Shown here piece by piece: positions 1 to 8,119 of a DNA stretch of 64,000 nt (positions within the stretch are counted from its first letter, which is position 1; every line of letters begins with the position of its first letter). Source of the DNA: Longimicrobium sp. (GTDB lineage Bacteria; Gemmatimonadota; Gemmatimonadetes; Longimicrobiales; Longimicrobiaceae); the NCBI RefSeq assembly GCF_036388275.1, contig NZ_DASVSF010000002.1, forward strand, positions 124,001-188,000, given 5' to 3'. The notes under the pieces were generated by a model. The model ran no database searches. It was not told the DNA's origin and worked only from the letters and a program-made list of their open reading frames with translations. A program made the translations under genes and the position numbers.

Positions 1-1608
1 CACCTTGTACGCCGCCAGCGACTCGCGGCAGTGCTTGATCAGCGCGTCGTCGGTAAGCGACGCGTCCTTCTTGACCACGAACGCCTTTACCGCCTCGCCC
101 GAGTGCTCGTCGGGCACGCCGATCACCGCCACCTCGAGCACGCCCGGGTGCGCGGCCGCCACCTCTTCCACCTCGTTGGGATACACGTTGAAGCCGCTGA
201 CCAGGATCATGTCCTTCTTGCGGTCGACGATCTTGAAGTACCCGTCCTCGTCCATCAGCGCCACGTCGCCCGTGAACAGCCACCCGTCGCGCAGCACCTT
301 GGCGGTCTCTTCCGGCCGCTGCCAGTAGCCCAGCATCACCTGGTCGCCGCGGCAGATCAGCTCGCCCGGCTGCCCCAGCGGCACGTCGGCGCCCGACTCG
401 TCCACGCAGCGCACCCAGGTGGAGGGAAGCGGAATGCCGATGGTCCCTTCCTTGACCTTGTGCACCGGGTTGAAGCTCACCACCGGCGACGCCTCCGTCA
501 GGCCGTAGCCTTCGACCACCGGCGTGCCGACGACCTCCTGCCAGCGCTTGGCCACGGAGCCGTGAAGCGCCATCCCGCCGGCCACGGACAGCTTGAGCTT
601 GGGCGGGTTCTGCCGGAACCACTCCTCGTTCGCCAGGGCGTTGAACAGCGTGTTCACCCCCGAGAACCACGAGATCTTGTACTTCGCCAGCGGCTTCTGG
701 AGGTTGGAAGGCGGCCGCGGGCTGGGAATCAGCACGTTGTGCCCGCCGATCTGGTAGAAGAGCAGCAGGTTGACGGTGAACGCGAAGATGTGGTACAGCG
801 GGAGCGCCGTCAGGATGGACTCCGTCCCCGCCTTCAGGTACTCGGCGTTCATCTCGATCATCTGGGCCGTGTTCGCAAGCAGGTTGCGGTGCGAAAGCAT
901 GGCCCCCTTGGAGACGCCCGTGGTGCCGCCCGTGTACTGCAGCGCCGCCAGGTCGTCCAGGTTCACCCCGTCCAGGTACTTGCGCGTGTCCGTTCCCGAC
1001 GCCAGCGCCGCCCGGCCCGCCTTGAGCGCCGCCTGGAAGGTGGTGTGCGGAACCGTCGTAGGCGGAAGCTGCTTCTTGGCGTACTTGAGCACCGCGCGGA
1101 TCAGCGTGCCCTGCAGCGCCGAGAACCACTCGGTGATGCGCACCGTCACCACCGTCTCCACCTTGGTCTTGGGCAGCACCGGGGGGAGCCGGTCGGCGAA
1201 CAGGTCGCTGATCACCAGCACCCGCGCCCCCGAGTCGCTGAACTGGTGCACCATCTCGGGCGGCGTGTAGAGCGGATTGGTGTTCACCGCCACGCACCCG
1301 GCCTTGAGCACCCCGAACAGCACCACGGGGTAGGCCAGCGAGTTGGGCATCTGGATGGCCACCCGGTCGCCCGCCTTCAGCTTCAGCGTTTCGCGCAGGT
1401 AGGCCGCGAACTCGTCGGAAAAGCGCTCCGTCTGCTCGTACGTAAGCACGCCCGCCATGCCGTTGGGCATCACCTGCGTGAACGCGGGCGTGGTGGCGTA
1501 GCGGGCGGACTGCTGCCGCACCATGTCGGGCAGGTGCTTGTACGGGATGGGGCCGATGTCGGGCGTGGAGCCGGGCGCGTAGTGCGAAACCCACGGACGG
1601 TCGCTCAT
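1..1608 (-). CDS. Long-chain-fatty-acid--CoA ligase (partial, C-terminus beyond window)
   Basis: AMP-forming acyl-CoA synthetase that would activate fatty acids to acyl-AMP and then acyl-CoA. The start is ATG at 1608 (MSDRPWVSHYAPG), preceded on the minus strand by an AGGAGG-like site. The P-loop YTGGTTGVSKGA, the GYGLTEASP adenylate motif, the TGDVALMDEDGYFKIVDRKKD hinge region and the YPNEVEE segment are all visible in family order. The reading frame runs off position 1 at ...SLAAYKV, just before the catalytic lysine region, so only the last few dozen residues are missing. It is divergent from the SDR gene, with about 245 bp between them. The substrate chain length is inferred from the FadD-like layout. 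Confidence 0.95.
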   Translation of the reverse strand, partial: MSDRPWVSHYAPGSTPDIGPIPYKHLPDMVRQQSARYATTPAFTQVMPNGMAGVLTYEQTERFSDEFAAYLRETLKLKAGDRVAIQMPNSLAYPVVLFGVLKAGCVAVNTNPLYTPPEMVHQFSDSGARVLVISDLFADRLPPVLPKTKVETVVTVRITEWFSALQGTLIRAVLKYAKKQLPPTTVPHTTFQAALKAGRAALASGTDTRKYLDGVNLDDLAALQYTGGTTGVSKGAMLSHRNLLANTAQMIEMNAEYLKAGTESILTALPLYHIFAFTVNLLLFYQIGGHNVLIPSPRPPSNLQKPLAKYKISWFSGVNTLFNALANEEWFRQNPPKLKLSVAGGMALHGSVAKRWQEVVGTPVVEGYGLTEASPVVSFNPVHKVKEGTIGIPLPSTWVRCVDESGADVPLGQPGELICRGDQVMLGYWQRPEETAKVLRDGWLFTGDVALMDEDGYFKIVDRKKDMILVSGFNVYPNEVEEVAAAHPGVLEVAVIGVPDEHSGEAVKAFVVKKDASLTDDALIKHCRESLAAYKV

Positions 1609-1852
1609 TCCTGCCTCCTGAGGGGTGAGAAGGCTGCTGCCCCGGGTGGCTGGGGGCCAATTCCTCCTAGCTTACACAAAACCCACTGCTGGCGCCAGAC
1701 GGACGTACGTTCGCAATGAGCACTACTCAGGATGGTGCGCGCGGCGAGTTCCCGAACAGCAGTTTTTATCTGTGCTCGGGCGGGTACGGTCCCTGCAAAC
1801 GGTCCCGCTCCCGATTTTCGCCAACACGCACTCCGAGCAGGAGTTACGAACC

Positions 1853-2731
1853 ATGCTGGACCGCGATCCGATGTCCGGGCCCAAGGTGTCGAAGAAGGAC
1901 ACCGACCAGCCGTACCCCGGCACCGACAAGGACATGAAGCCGGGTGCCGACCACGGCGAGGAAAGCTACACGGGCTGCGGAAAGCTCGAGGGGCTGGCCG
2001 CCGTAATCACCGGCGGCGACAGCGGCATCGGGCGGGCGGTGGCCATCGCGTTCGCCAAGGAAGGCGCCGACGTCGCCATCAGCTACCTGAGCGAGGAAGA
2101 GGACGAAGACGCCCAGGAGACGAAGCGCCAGGTAGAGGCCGCGGGCCGGCGCTGCCTCGTCCAGCGGATGGACGTACGCGAACGGCAGGCGTGCTTCGAT
2201 TTCGTGCAGGCCGCGGCCAAGGAGTTCGGCCGGCTCGACGTGCTGGTGAACAACGCCGCGTACCAGATGGAGCAGCCGTCCATCCACGAGATCACCGAAG
2301 AGCAGCTCGACCGTACCTTCCGCACCAACATCTTCGGCTACATTTACATGGCCCAGGCCGCGCTGAAGCACATGAAGGCCGGCGCCTGCATCATCAACAC
2401 CGGGTCGATCACGGCCATGGAGGGCAACGCGGGGCTCATCGACTACTCGGCCACCAAGGGCGCCATCCACACCTTCACCAAGACGCTGGCGCAGAGCATT
2501 TCCGACGACGGCATCCGCGTGAACTGCGTGGCGCCCGGCCCCGTGTGGACGCCGCTGATCCCCGCCACGCTGGAGCCCGAGCACGTGGCGAAGTTCGGGG
2601 AGGACACCATGTGGAAGCGCCCCGCGCAGCCGGTGGAGATCGCCACGGCGTACGTGTACCTGGCCTCGTCCGACGCGCGCTACATCTCGGGCGAGGTGAT
2701 CGCCATCACCGGCAAGACGAGCACGCGCTGA
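1853..2731 (+). CDS. SDR family oxidoreductase (YghA/general-stress-protein-39-like)
   Basis: A 292-residue NAD(P)-dependent short-chain dehydrogenase. The first 45 residues are the polar leader typical of the YghA/GSP39 subgroup, followed by the cofactor loop TGGDSGIG (about residues 53-60), NNAA (133-136), Ser185, and the catalytic Tyr198 and Lys202 in YSATK. ATG 1853 is chosen because AGGAG lies about 10 bases upstream and the polar leader matches the family. Its stop overlaps the next start by one base (TGATG), so the two are translationally coupled. The physiological substrate cannot be read from sequence; a stress role is inferred from the subgroup. Confidence 0.93.
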   Translation: MLDRDPMSGPKVSKKDTDQPYPGTDKDMKPGADHGEESYTGCGKLEGLAAVITGGDSGIGRAVAIAFAKEGADVAISYLSEEEDEDAQETKRQVEAAGRRCLVQRMDVRERQACFDFVQAAAKEFGRLDVLVNNAAYQMEQPSIHEITEEQLDRTFRTNIFGYIYMAQAALKHMKAGACIINTGSITAMEGNAGLIDYSATKGAIHTFTKTLAQSISDDGIRVNCVAPGPVWTPLIPATLEPEHVAKFGEDTMWKRPAQPVEIATAYVYLASSDARYISGEVIAITGKTSTR

Positions 2732-3705
2732 TGGCCCGCATCGGCTACCACGCCAGCCACGAGCAGTACGCGCCCAGCCGCCTGCTGAAGTACGTACGGC
2801 AGGCGGAGCAGGCCGGTTTTCAGAGCGGCATGTCGTCGGACCACTTTCACCCCTGGGGCGAGGGCCAGGGGCACAGCGGGTTCGCGTGGAGCTGGCTGGG
2901 CGCGGCGCTGCAGGCCACGTCGCTCTCCTTCGGCGTGGTCACCGTGCCGGGGGGATGGCGGTACAATCCGGCGATCATCGCGCAAGCCTCGGCCACGCTG
3001 GCGGAGATGTTCCCCGGCCGCTTCTGGATCGCCCCCGGCAGCGGCGAGCAGCTGAACGAGGGGATCGTGGGCGAGCGCTGGCCCCCCAAGGCTGAGCGGA
3101 ACGCGCGGCTGCGGGAAGCGATCGACGTCGTCCGCGCGTTGTGGGCCGGGGAGACGGTGACGCACCGCGGGCTCGTCGTGGTCGAGGAGGCGAAGCTGTA
3201 CTCGCGCCCCAAGGAGCCGCCCAAGATCATCGGCCCGGCGCTTTCGCCCGAGACGGCGGAGTGGATGGGCGGCTGGGCCGACGGGCTGGTGACCGTCGTC
3301 GGGCCGCGCGAGTCGATGCAGAAGATGATCGACGCGTTCCGCCGCGGCGGGGGCGAGGGCAAGCCCATCTTCCTGCAGGCGCAGCTCTCGTTCGCGCGGA
3401 CGGAAGAAGAGGCGACTCGTGGTGCGTGGGAGCAGTGGAAGACGGTGAAGCTGCCCAGCCCCGTGCTATCCGATCTGCGGCTTCCCTCGCAATTCGACGC
3501 CGCGGGCGAAAGCGTGCGCCCCGAGGACATGAAGCAGAAGATGCGCGTCTCCGCCGACGTGGAGCAGCACCTGGCGTGGCTGGCGGAAGACGTGGAGATG
3601 GGGTTCGAGGAGATCAACCTCCATTGCGTTCACCGCCAGCAGCAGGAGCGCTTCATCGAGGTGTTCGGTGAGCGCGTGCTGCCGCAGCTGGCGAAGTCGG
3701 GATGA
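2731..3705 (+). CDS. LLM-class flavin-dependent oxidoreductase (TIGR03885-like, non-F420)
   Basis: A 324-residue TIM-barrel protein of the bacterial luciferase-like monooxygenase superfamily. It opens MARIGYHASHEQYAP and carries SSDHFHPWGEGQGHSG and APGSGEQLNE, features of the TIGR03885 group thought to use FMN rather than F420. The start overlaps the upstream SDR stop by one base and its own stop overlaps the next gene by four (ATGA), so SDR, this gene and the glucosidase form a tight operon. The reaction is unknown; flavin-dependent oxidation of a small molecule is the family expectation. Confidence 0.9.
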   Translation: MARIGYHASHEQYAPSRLLKYVRQAEQAGFQSGMSSDHFHPWGEGQGHSGFAWSWLGAALQATSLSFGVVTVPGGWRYNPAIIAQASATLAEMFPGRFWIAPGSGEQLNEGIVGERWPPKAERNARLREAIDVVRALWAGETVTHRGLVVVEEAKLYSRPKEPPKIIGPALSPETAEWMGGWADGLVTVVGPRESMQKMIDAFRRGGGEGKPIFLQAQLSFARTEEEATRGAWEQWKTVKLPSPVLSDLRLPSQFDAAGESVRPEDMKQKMRVSADVEQHLAWLAEDVEMGFEEINLHCVHRQQQERFIEVFGERVLPQLAKSG

Positions 3706-5351
3706 GCGACGGGCGGGAGGGCGCGGTCACGGCGGCGCCGCTGTTCGCGGGCGGGAACGAGGGGAGCGAGCCGCGGTGGTGGCAGCGCGGGGTCATCTAC
3801 CAGGTCTATCCCCGCTCGTTCCAGGACAGCAACGGCGACGGGGTGGGCGACCTGCCGGGCATCCTGCGGCGGCTGGAATACCTCAAGTGGCTGGGAGCGG
3901 ACGCGGTGTGGATCAGCCCGTTCTATCCATCGCCCATGCGCGACTTCGGCTACGACGTCACCGACCACGAGGCGGTCGACAAGGCGTTCGGCAGCATCGT
4001 CGACTTCGACGCCGTGGTCCGCGAGGCGCACGCGCGGGGTATCCGTGTCATCCTGGACTTCATCCCCAACCACACCTCCAACCGCCACCCCTGGTTCCTG
4101 GAGTCGCGCCTTTCGCGCGAGGCGCCGCGCCGCGACTGGTACATCTGGCGAGACGCCGCGCCCGGCGGCGGCCCACCCAACAACTGGCGCAGCGCGTTCG
4201 GCGGCAGCGCATGGGAGTGGGACTCGCACACGCGGCAGTACTACCTGCACACCTTTCTGCGCGAGCAGCCGGACCTCAACTGGCGCAACCCGGCCGTGGA
4301 GCGCGCGATGCACCACGTCGTGCGCTTCTGGCTGGACCGCGGCGCCGACGGCCTGCGGGTCGACGCCGTGCAGAAGGTGATCAAGGACCACCTGTTCCGC
4401 GACGATCCGCCGAATCCCGCGTACGTCGAGGGATCTGACGACCCCTACGATGCACTGCTGCACGAGCACTCGTCGGACCAGCCGGAGATCCACGACGTGA
4501 TCGAGCGGATGCGGGCCGTGGTGGATGGATACGGCGGCGACCGCGTGATGATCGGCGAGATCTACAACGAGGTGGAGCGGATCGTCGCCTACTACGGCCG
4601 CGACGGTCGGGGGGTGCACTTTCCCTACAACTTCCAGTTGATCAAGCTGCCCTGGGACGCGCGGGTGATCGACGCGGCGATCCGGCGATACGAGTCGCTC
4701 CTCCCCCCTGGCGCGTGGCCCAACTGGGTGCTGGGCAATCACGACCGCGCCCGCGTGGCCAGCCGCGTGGGCCCGGCGCAGGCGCGCGTGGCGGCCATGC
4801 TGCTGCTCACCCTGCGCGGCACGCCGACCCTCTACTACGGCGACGAGCTGGGGATGCGGAACGTCGACATCCCACCCGAGCGCGTGCAGGACCCGTGGGA
4901 AAAGAACCTCCCGGGCCGCGGCCTGGGGAGGGACCCCGTCCGCACGCCCATGCAGTGGGACGGCTCCCGCAACGCGGGCTTTTCCGACGTTGAGCCGTGG
5001 CTCCCCCTCTCGCGCGACTGCTCCCGCGTGAACGTGCGCGCGCAGGAGCGCGACCCCACGTCGATGCTGACGCTTCACCGCGCCCTCCTGGCTCTGCGCC
5101 GGCGAGAGCCCGCGCTGTCCATGGGGGACTGGGCACCCGTGCAGGCGGAGGAGAGCGTGCTCGCATTCACCCGTTCGCACGGCGGCACGCGCTTCCTGGT
5201 TGCGTTGAACATGGGCCCCGAGCCGGCGTCGCTGCGCGTCGGGGGACCGGGAACGGTGGAGCTGGGGACGCTGCCGGGAAGCGAAGGGCAGCCGGTGGAC
5301 CGCACCCTCCGGCTCCGCGGCGACGAAGGCGTGATCGTGCGGCTGGCGTAG
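3702..5351 (+). CDS. GH13 alpha-glucosidase / alpha-amylase family protein
   Basis: A 549-residue glycoside hydrolase family 13 enzyme predicted to hydrolyse alpha-1,4 or alpha-1,6 glucosides. The barrel motifs appear in order: YQVYPRSF near residue 33, DFIPNHTS near 119, GLRVDAV with nucleophile Asp221, IGEIYNE with acid/base Glu286, and NHD with Asp348. There is no signal peptide, so it is likely cytoplasmic. Length and motifs resemble oligo-1,6-glucosidase, trehalose-6-phosphate hydrolase and sucrose isomerase-like members; the specificity is not resolved. It overlaps the upstream oxidoreductase by four bases and is followed by a hairpin terminator. Confidence 0.93.
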   Translation: MSDGREGAVTAAPLFAGGNEGSEPRWWQRGVIYQVYPRSFQDSNGDGVGDLPGILRRLEYLKWLGADAVWISPFYPSPMRDFGYDVTDHEAVDKAFGSIVDFDAVVREAHARGIRVILDFIPNHTSNRHPWFLESRLSREAPRRDWYIWRDAAPGGGPPNNWRSAFGGSAWEWDSHTRQYYLHTFLREQPDLNWRNPAVERAMHHVVRFWLDRGADGLRVDAVQKVIKDHLFRDDPPNPAYVEGSDDPYDALLHEHSSDQPEIHDVIERMRAVVDGYGGDRVMIGEIYNEVERIVAYYGRDGRGVHFPYNFQLIKLPWDARVIDAAIRRYESLLPPGAWPNWVLGNHDRARVASRVGPAQARVAAMLLLTLRGTPTLYYGDELGMRNVDIPPERVQDPWEKNLPGRGLGRDPVRTPMQWDGSRNAGFSDVEPWLPLSRDCSRVNVRAQERDPTSMLTLHRALLALRRREPALSMGDWAPVQAEESVLAFTRSHGGTRFLVALNMGPEPASLRVGGPGTVELGTLPGSEGQPVDRTLRLRGDEGVIVRLA

Positions 5352-5362
5352 GTGCCCCTGAT

Positions 5363-5403
5363 GGAAACGGCCCGGTCGTCCGCGTGACAACTGGGCCGTT
5401 TCC
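5363..5403 (+). terminator. Hairpin terminator after GH13 gene
   Basis: Perfect inverted repeat GGAAACGGCCC ... GGGCCGTTTCC with a 19-base loop, starting 12 bases after the glucosidase stop. The right arm runs into TTTCCTGTTTCC, a weak T-rich tail. Confidence 0.7.
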
Positions 5404-5611
5404 TGTTTCCATGCCGCTCCCGCCATCGCGAGACCGTCCCCCGGCAAAGGATCGTCTGCGGAAAACCCTCATCTTCGCAAGCTTCCGTACTGCTCCGTGC
5501 CTTTTCACGCCGTACAGGACACTTCTGCGCTCTTTTCCGACCCCTTCACACCTGGTCGGAGGCACATACATTGGGGAGAACGTGCGTCCACTTGATCGAT
5601 CGAGGTCGGAG

Positions 5612-5803
5612 ATGAAGAAGCAGTATCCCACGGTGTTGAGAGGGGATGATACGGGCCGACTCAACCGCGAGGAGGTGGTCGCGGCCATCATTCGTGTGCG
5701 CGCCGCCAAAGACGCCGCGGCTGCCGCAAAGAGGCGCGAGGCGGCCGAGGCACGGAAGGCCGTGAAAGCGCAGAAGCGGCGCGGCCCCGAAGAAAGGTCG
5801 TGA
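5612..5803 (+). CDS. Small Lys/Arg/Ala-rich helical protein
   Basis: A 63-residue protein, not assigned to a family. It starts MKKQYPTVLRGDDTG and continues as one long charged helix rich in Ala, Lys, Arg and Glu, likely a coiled coil or nucleic-acid-binding tail. ATG 5612 is preceded by a GGTCGGAG-like site. It ends three bases before the TIR-like gene at 5807, so the two are probably co-transcribed and may form a toxin/partner or effector/adaptor pair. This pairing is inference from spacing. Confidence 0.6.
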   Translation: MKKQYPTVLRGDDTGRLNREEVVAAIIRVRAAKDAAAAAKRREAAEARKAVKAQKRRGPEERS

Positions 5804-5806
5804 GCC

Positions 5807-6451
5807 ATGCTGCCGGGCACGGATTACGAGCGGAACATCTTTCTGAACTGCCCGTTTGACGACGAGTACCAGCCCCTCTTTCAGGCGGTGATATTCGCGG
5901 TGCTCACGTGCGGATTTCGGGCGAGGTGCGCGCTCGAAGCAGATGATGGCGGCGAGGTGAGAATCGTCAAAATTCAGCGCATCATCCGGGATTCGCAGCT
6001 CGGGATCCACGACATCTCGCGAACGGAGCTCGACCTCGCCACGGGACTTCCCCGCTTCAACATGCCTTTCGAACTCGGACTCTTCCTCGGCGCGCGGGAG
6101 TTCGGGGCGGGCCTGCAAAAAAGGAAGCGGGCGCTGATTTTCGACATCGAGCGATACCGGTTTCAGAAGTTCTGCTCCGACATCGCCGGGCAGGACATCA
6201 AGGCACACGAGGGCAGCCCAGAGAAAGCAATCCGCGCCGTACGCAACTGGCTGGCGACGGCGCTGGACGGGTCGGCGCTGCTCCTGTCGGCGGGAGAGAT
6301 GTGGCGGCGCTCCTTAACCTTCACTGGCGATTTAGCCGATGTCTGCGAGGTACTCCAACGCGATGTTCACGATCTTCAGTTCGTGGAGCTGCGCACGCTT
6401 GCCGAGGAGTGGGTGGACAGATTCCCGCTGCCAATGCGATCAGGCCTCTGA
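5807..6451 (+). CDS. TIR/nucleoside-deoxyribosyltransferase-like hypothetical protein
   Basis: A 214-residue soluble protein. The N-terminal part reads YERNIFLNCPFDDEY, then a hydrophobic strand, RIVKIQRIIRDSQLGIHDIS, and NMPFELGLFLGAREFG. This alternation of strands and helices with an acidic FELG motif resembles the Rossmann-like fold shared by TIR domains and nucleoside 2-deoxyribosyltransferases; the Glu in FELG would be the candidate catalytic residue. The C-terminal half has YRFQKFCSDIAGQDIKAH and a short helical tail. I recognise the pattern as a recurrent bacterial family but cannot name it with certainty. A defence or NAD/nucleotide-cleaving role is inferred from fold resemblance. 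Confidence 0.7.
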   Translation: MLPGTDYERNIFLNCPFDDEYQPLFQAVIFAVLTCGFRARCALEADDGGEVRIVKIQRIIRDSQLGIHDISRTELDLATGLPRFNMPFELGLFLGAREFGAGLQKRKRALIFDIERYRFQKFCSDIAGQDIKAHEGSPEKAIRAVRNWLATALDGSALLLSAGEMWRRSLTFTGDLADVCEVLQRDVHDLQFVELRTLAEEWVDRFPLPMRSGL

Positions 6452-6469
6452 CTTGGCGACCACGCCCGG

Positions 6470-6676
6470 CTAGCACTCCTGGCGTGTCTCATCCCCTACT
6501 GCGACGGCTGTGTCCGGCGGCGGGAGCGGGTAGGGGGGACGCACGGGCGGGCGGGGTGCGTCCGGCCGAAAGTGCTCGCGGGCTCGTTGCCGCAGTTCCT
6601 CGGTGCGCCGCTGCAGCTGGCGCACCGTTGCTCGCGCGATGGCGATGCGGACGTTCAACTCGTCGGTCGGGTACAT
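6470..6676 (-). CDS. Hypothetical small protein
   Basis: Possible 68-residue protein. It starts MYPTDELNVRIAIARATV, has an amphipathic Arg/Glu-rich helix and then a Pro-rich tail (RPPVRPPYPLPPP). There is no convincing ribosome binding site in front of the ATG, and the stretch is GC-rich enough for chance frames. It is retained only because it fills an otherwise empty gap and its composition looks protein-like. Confidence 0.3.
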   Translation of the reverse strand: MYPTDELNVRIAIARATVRQLQRRTEELRQRAREHFRPDAPRPPVRPPYPLPPPDTAVAVGDETRQEC

Positions 6677-6802
6677 GCACGCGCCACAGCGCCAGCGCCA
6701 TGCCCCGTGCGGAACATGCCGGGCGCCGTGCGGGGCCGTGGCGAGAGATCCCGGCTGGCTTCGCTCCGAACACGCCCCGCCGTCCGCCCGCTCTGAGAAG
6801 CC

Positions 6803-8119
6803 CTATTCGCCCGCCGGTCGCTTCTCGTGCCGCGGGGACGGGATGACGAGCACCTTGTCGATGCGGTTGCCGTCCATGTCCACCACCTCCATGCGGTGAC
6901 CCTCGCTGGTGAAGTGGTCGCCCGGGCGGGGGACGTGGCCCAGCGTGGTGAAGATGAAGCCGCCCACCGTGCGGTACTCGCGGTCGTCGTCACGGCGCTC
7001 GGGCAGGTCCATGGCCTCGCGGAACTCGTCGATGGAAAGCGACGCGTCCACCAGCACCGACCCGTCGTCGCGCCGCACGATGGCCGGCGTGGCCGCGCTG
7101 CCCGCCATGTCGCCCGTGATCTCCTCCAGCACGTTGTTCAGCGTCACCAGCCCCTCGGTGCCGCCGTACTCGTTCACCACCACCGCCAGGTGCACGCCGG
7201 ATTCGCGGAACAGCTCCAGCACGCGGAGCGCGCGCGTGCTCTCGGGGACGAACAGCGGCTGCTTGAGGTACGCGCGCAGGTCGTCCACCGGCTGGCCCGA
7301 AAGCCCCGCCGCCCACAGGTCCTTGGCCTCCACGATCCCCAGCACCCGGTCCAGCTCCCCGTCGCACAGCACGTAGCGCGTCAGCGGGGCCGCCACCATG
7401 CGGGCGCGGTTGGTTTCCGGCGCGTCGTTCACGTCCAGCCACTTCACCCGGTGGCGCGGCGTCATCAGGTTCACCACGCGCTGGTCGCCCAGCCAGAACA
7501 CGCGCTCCACCAGGTCCTGCTCCTCCTCGTCGAACACGCCCGCCTGCGTGCCCTGCTCCAGCAGCACGTTGATCTCGGCCTCGGTCACCGGGGGCTCGTC
7601 GGACTCCTTCAGCCGCAGCATGCGCATCACCAGGCCGGTGGACCCGGTGAGCACCCACACGAGGGGCGAGGCGATGCGCGACAGCACGTTCATGGGCCCG
7701 GCCACCATGGCCGCGATGCGCTCGGGGTGGTTCAGGCCGATCTGCTTGGGCACCAGCTCGCCGATGATCAGCGAAAAGTAGGTGATGCCCAGCACGACGA
7801 GGGTGATGGCCAGCCCGTCGGCGTAGGGGGCGACGGCGGGATACCCCTTGAGCGTCTCGGCCAGCGGCTCGGCGATGCGCGCGCCGCCGAAGGCGCCGGC
7901 CAGCGTGCCGACGAGGGTGATGCCTACCTGCACCGTCGCCAGGAAGCGCTCGGGGGTTTCGGCCAGCTCCAGCGCGCGCCGCGCGGCCGCGTCGCCCTTT
8001 TCGGCGCGCTGCTGAAGGCGCGTCTTGCGCGCGGAAACCACGGCGATCTCGCTCATGGCGAACACCCCGTTCGCCAGCAGCAGCAGCAGGACGAAGCCGA
8101 TCTCGGTACCGATACCCAT
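6803..8119 (-). CDS. HlyC/CorC (CNNM) family transporter with CBS pair
   Basis: A 438-residue membrane protein. Several hydrophobic segments in the first 150 residues (IGFVLLLLLANGVFAMSEIA, ITLVGTLAGAFGG, and others) form the DUF21/CNNM transmembrane domain. A cytosolic CBS pair follows (LMTPRHRVKWLDV ... LVTLNNVLEEITGD), then a C-terminal CorC_HlyC domain. The family is linked to Mg2+/Co2+ efflux. ATG 8119 overlaps the stop of the upstream histidine kinase by one base (TGATG), so it is the last gene of the signalling operon. Confidence 0.92.
   Translation of the reverse strand: MGIGTEIGFVLLLLLANGVFAMSEIAVVSARKTRLQQRAEKGDAAARRALELAETPERFLATVQVGITLVGTLAGAFGGARIAEPLAETLKGYPAVAPYADGLAITLVVLGITYFSLIIGELVPKQIGLNHPERIAAMVAGPMNVLSRIASPLVWVLTGSTGLVMRMLRLKESDEPPVTEAEINVLLEQGTQAGVFDEEEQDLVERVFWLGDQRVVNLMTPRHRVKWLDVNDAPETNRARMVAAPLTRYVLCDGELDRVLGIVEAKDLWAAGLSGQPVDDLRAYLKQPLFVPESTRALRVLELFRESGVHLAVVVNEYGGTEGLVTLNNVLEEITGDMAGSAATPAIVRRDDGSVLVDASLSIDEFREAMDLPERRDDDREYRTVGGFIFTTLGHVPRPGDHFTSEGHRMEVVDMDGNRIDKVLVIPSPRHEKRPAGE

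Noticed and set aside
31..1719. Long plus-strand frame over the acyl-CoA ligase gene
   Set aside because: Arg/His/Gly-rich product without domains; it is the antisense shadow of a clear FadD-like protein on the minus strand. Similar long shadow frames over other genes were discarded for the same reason.
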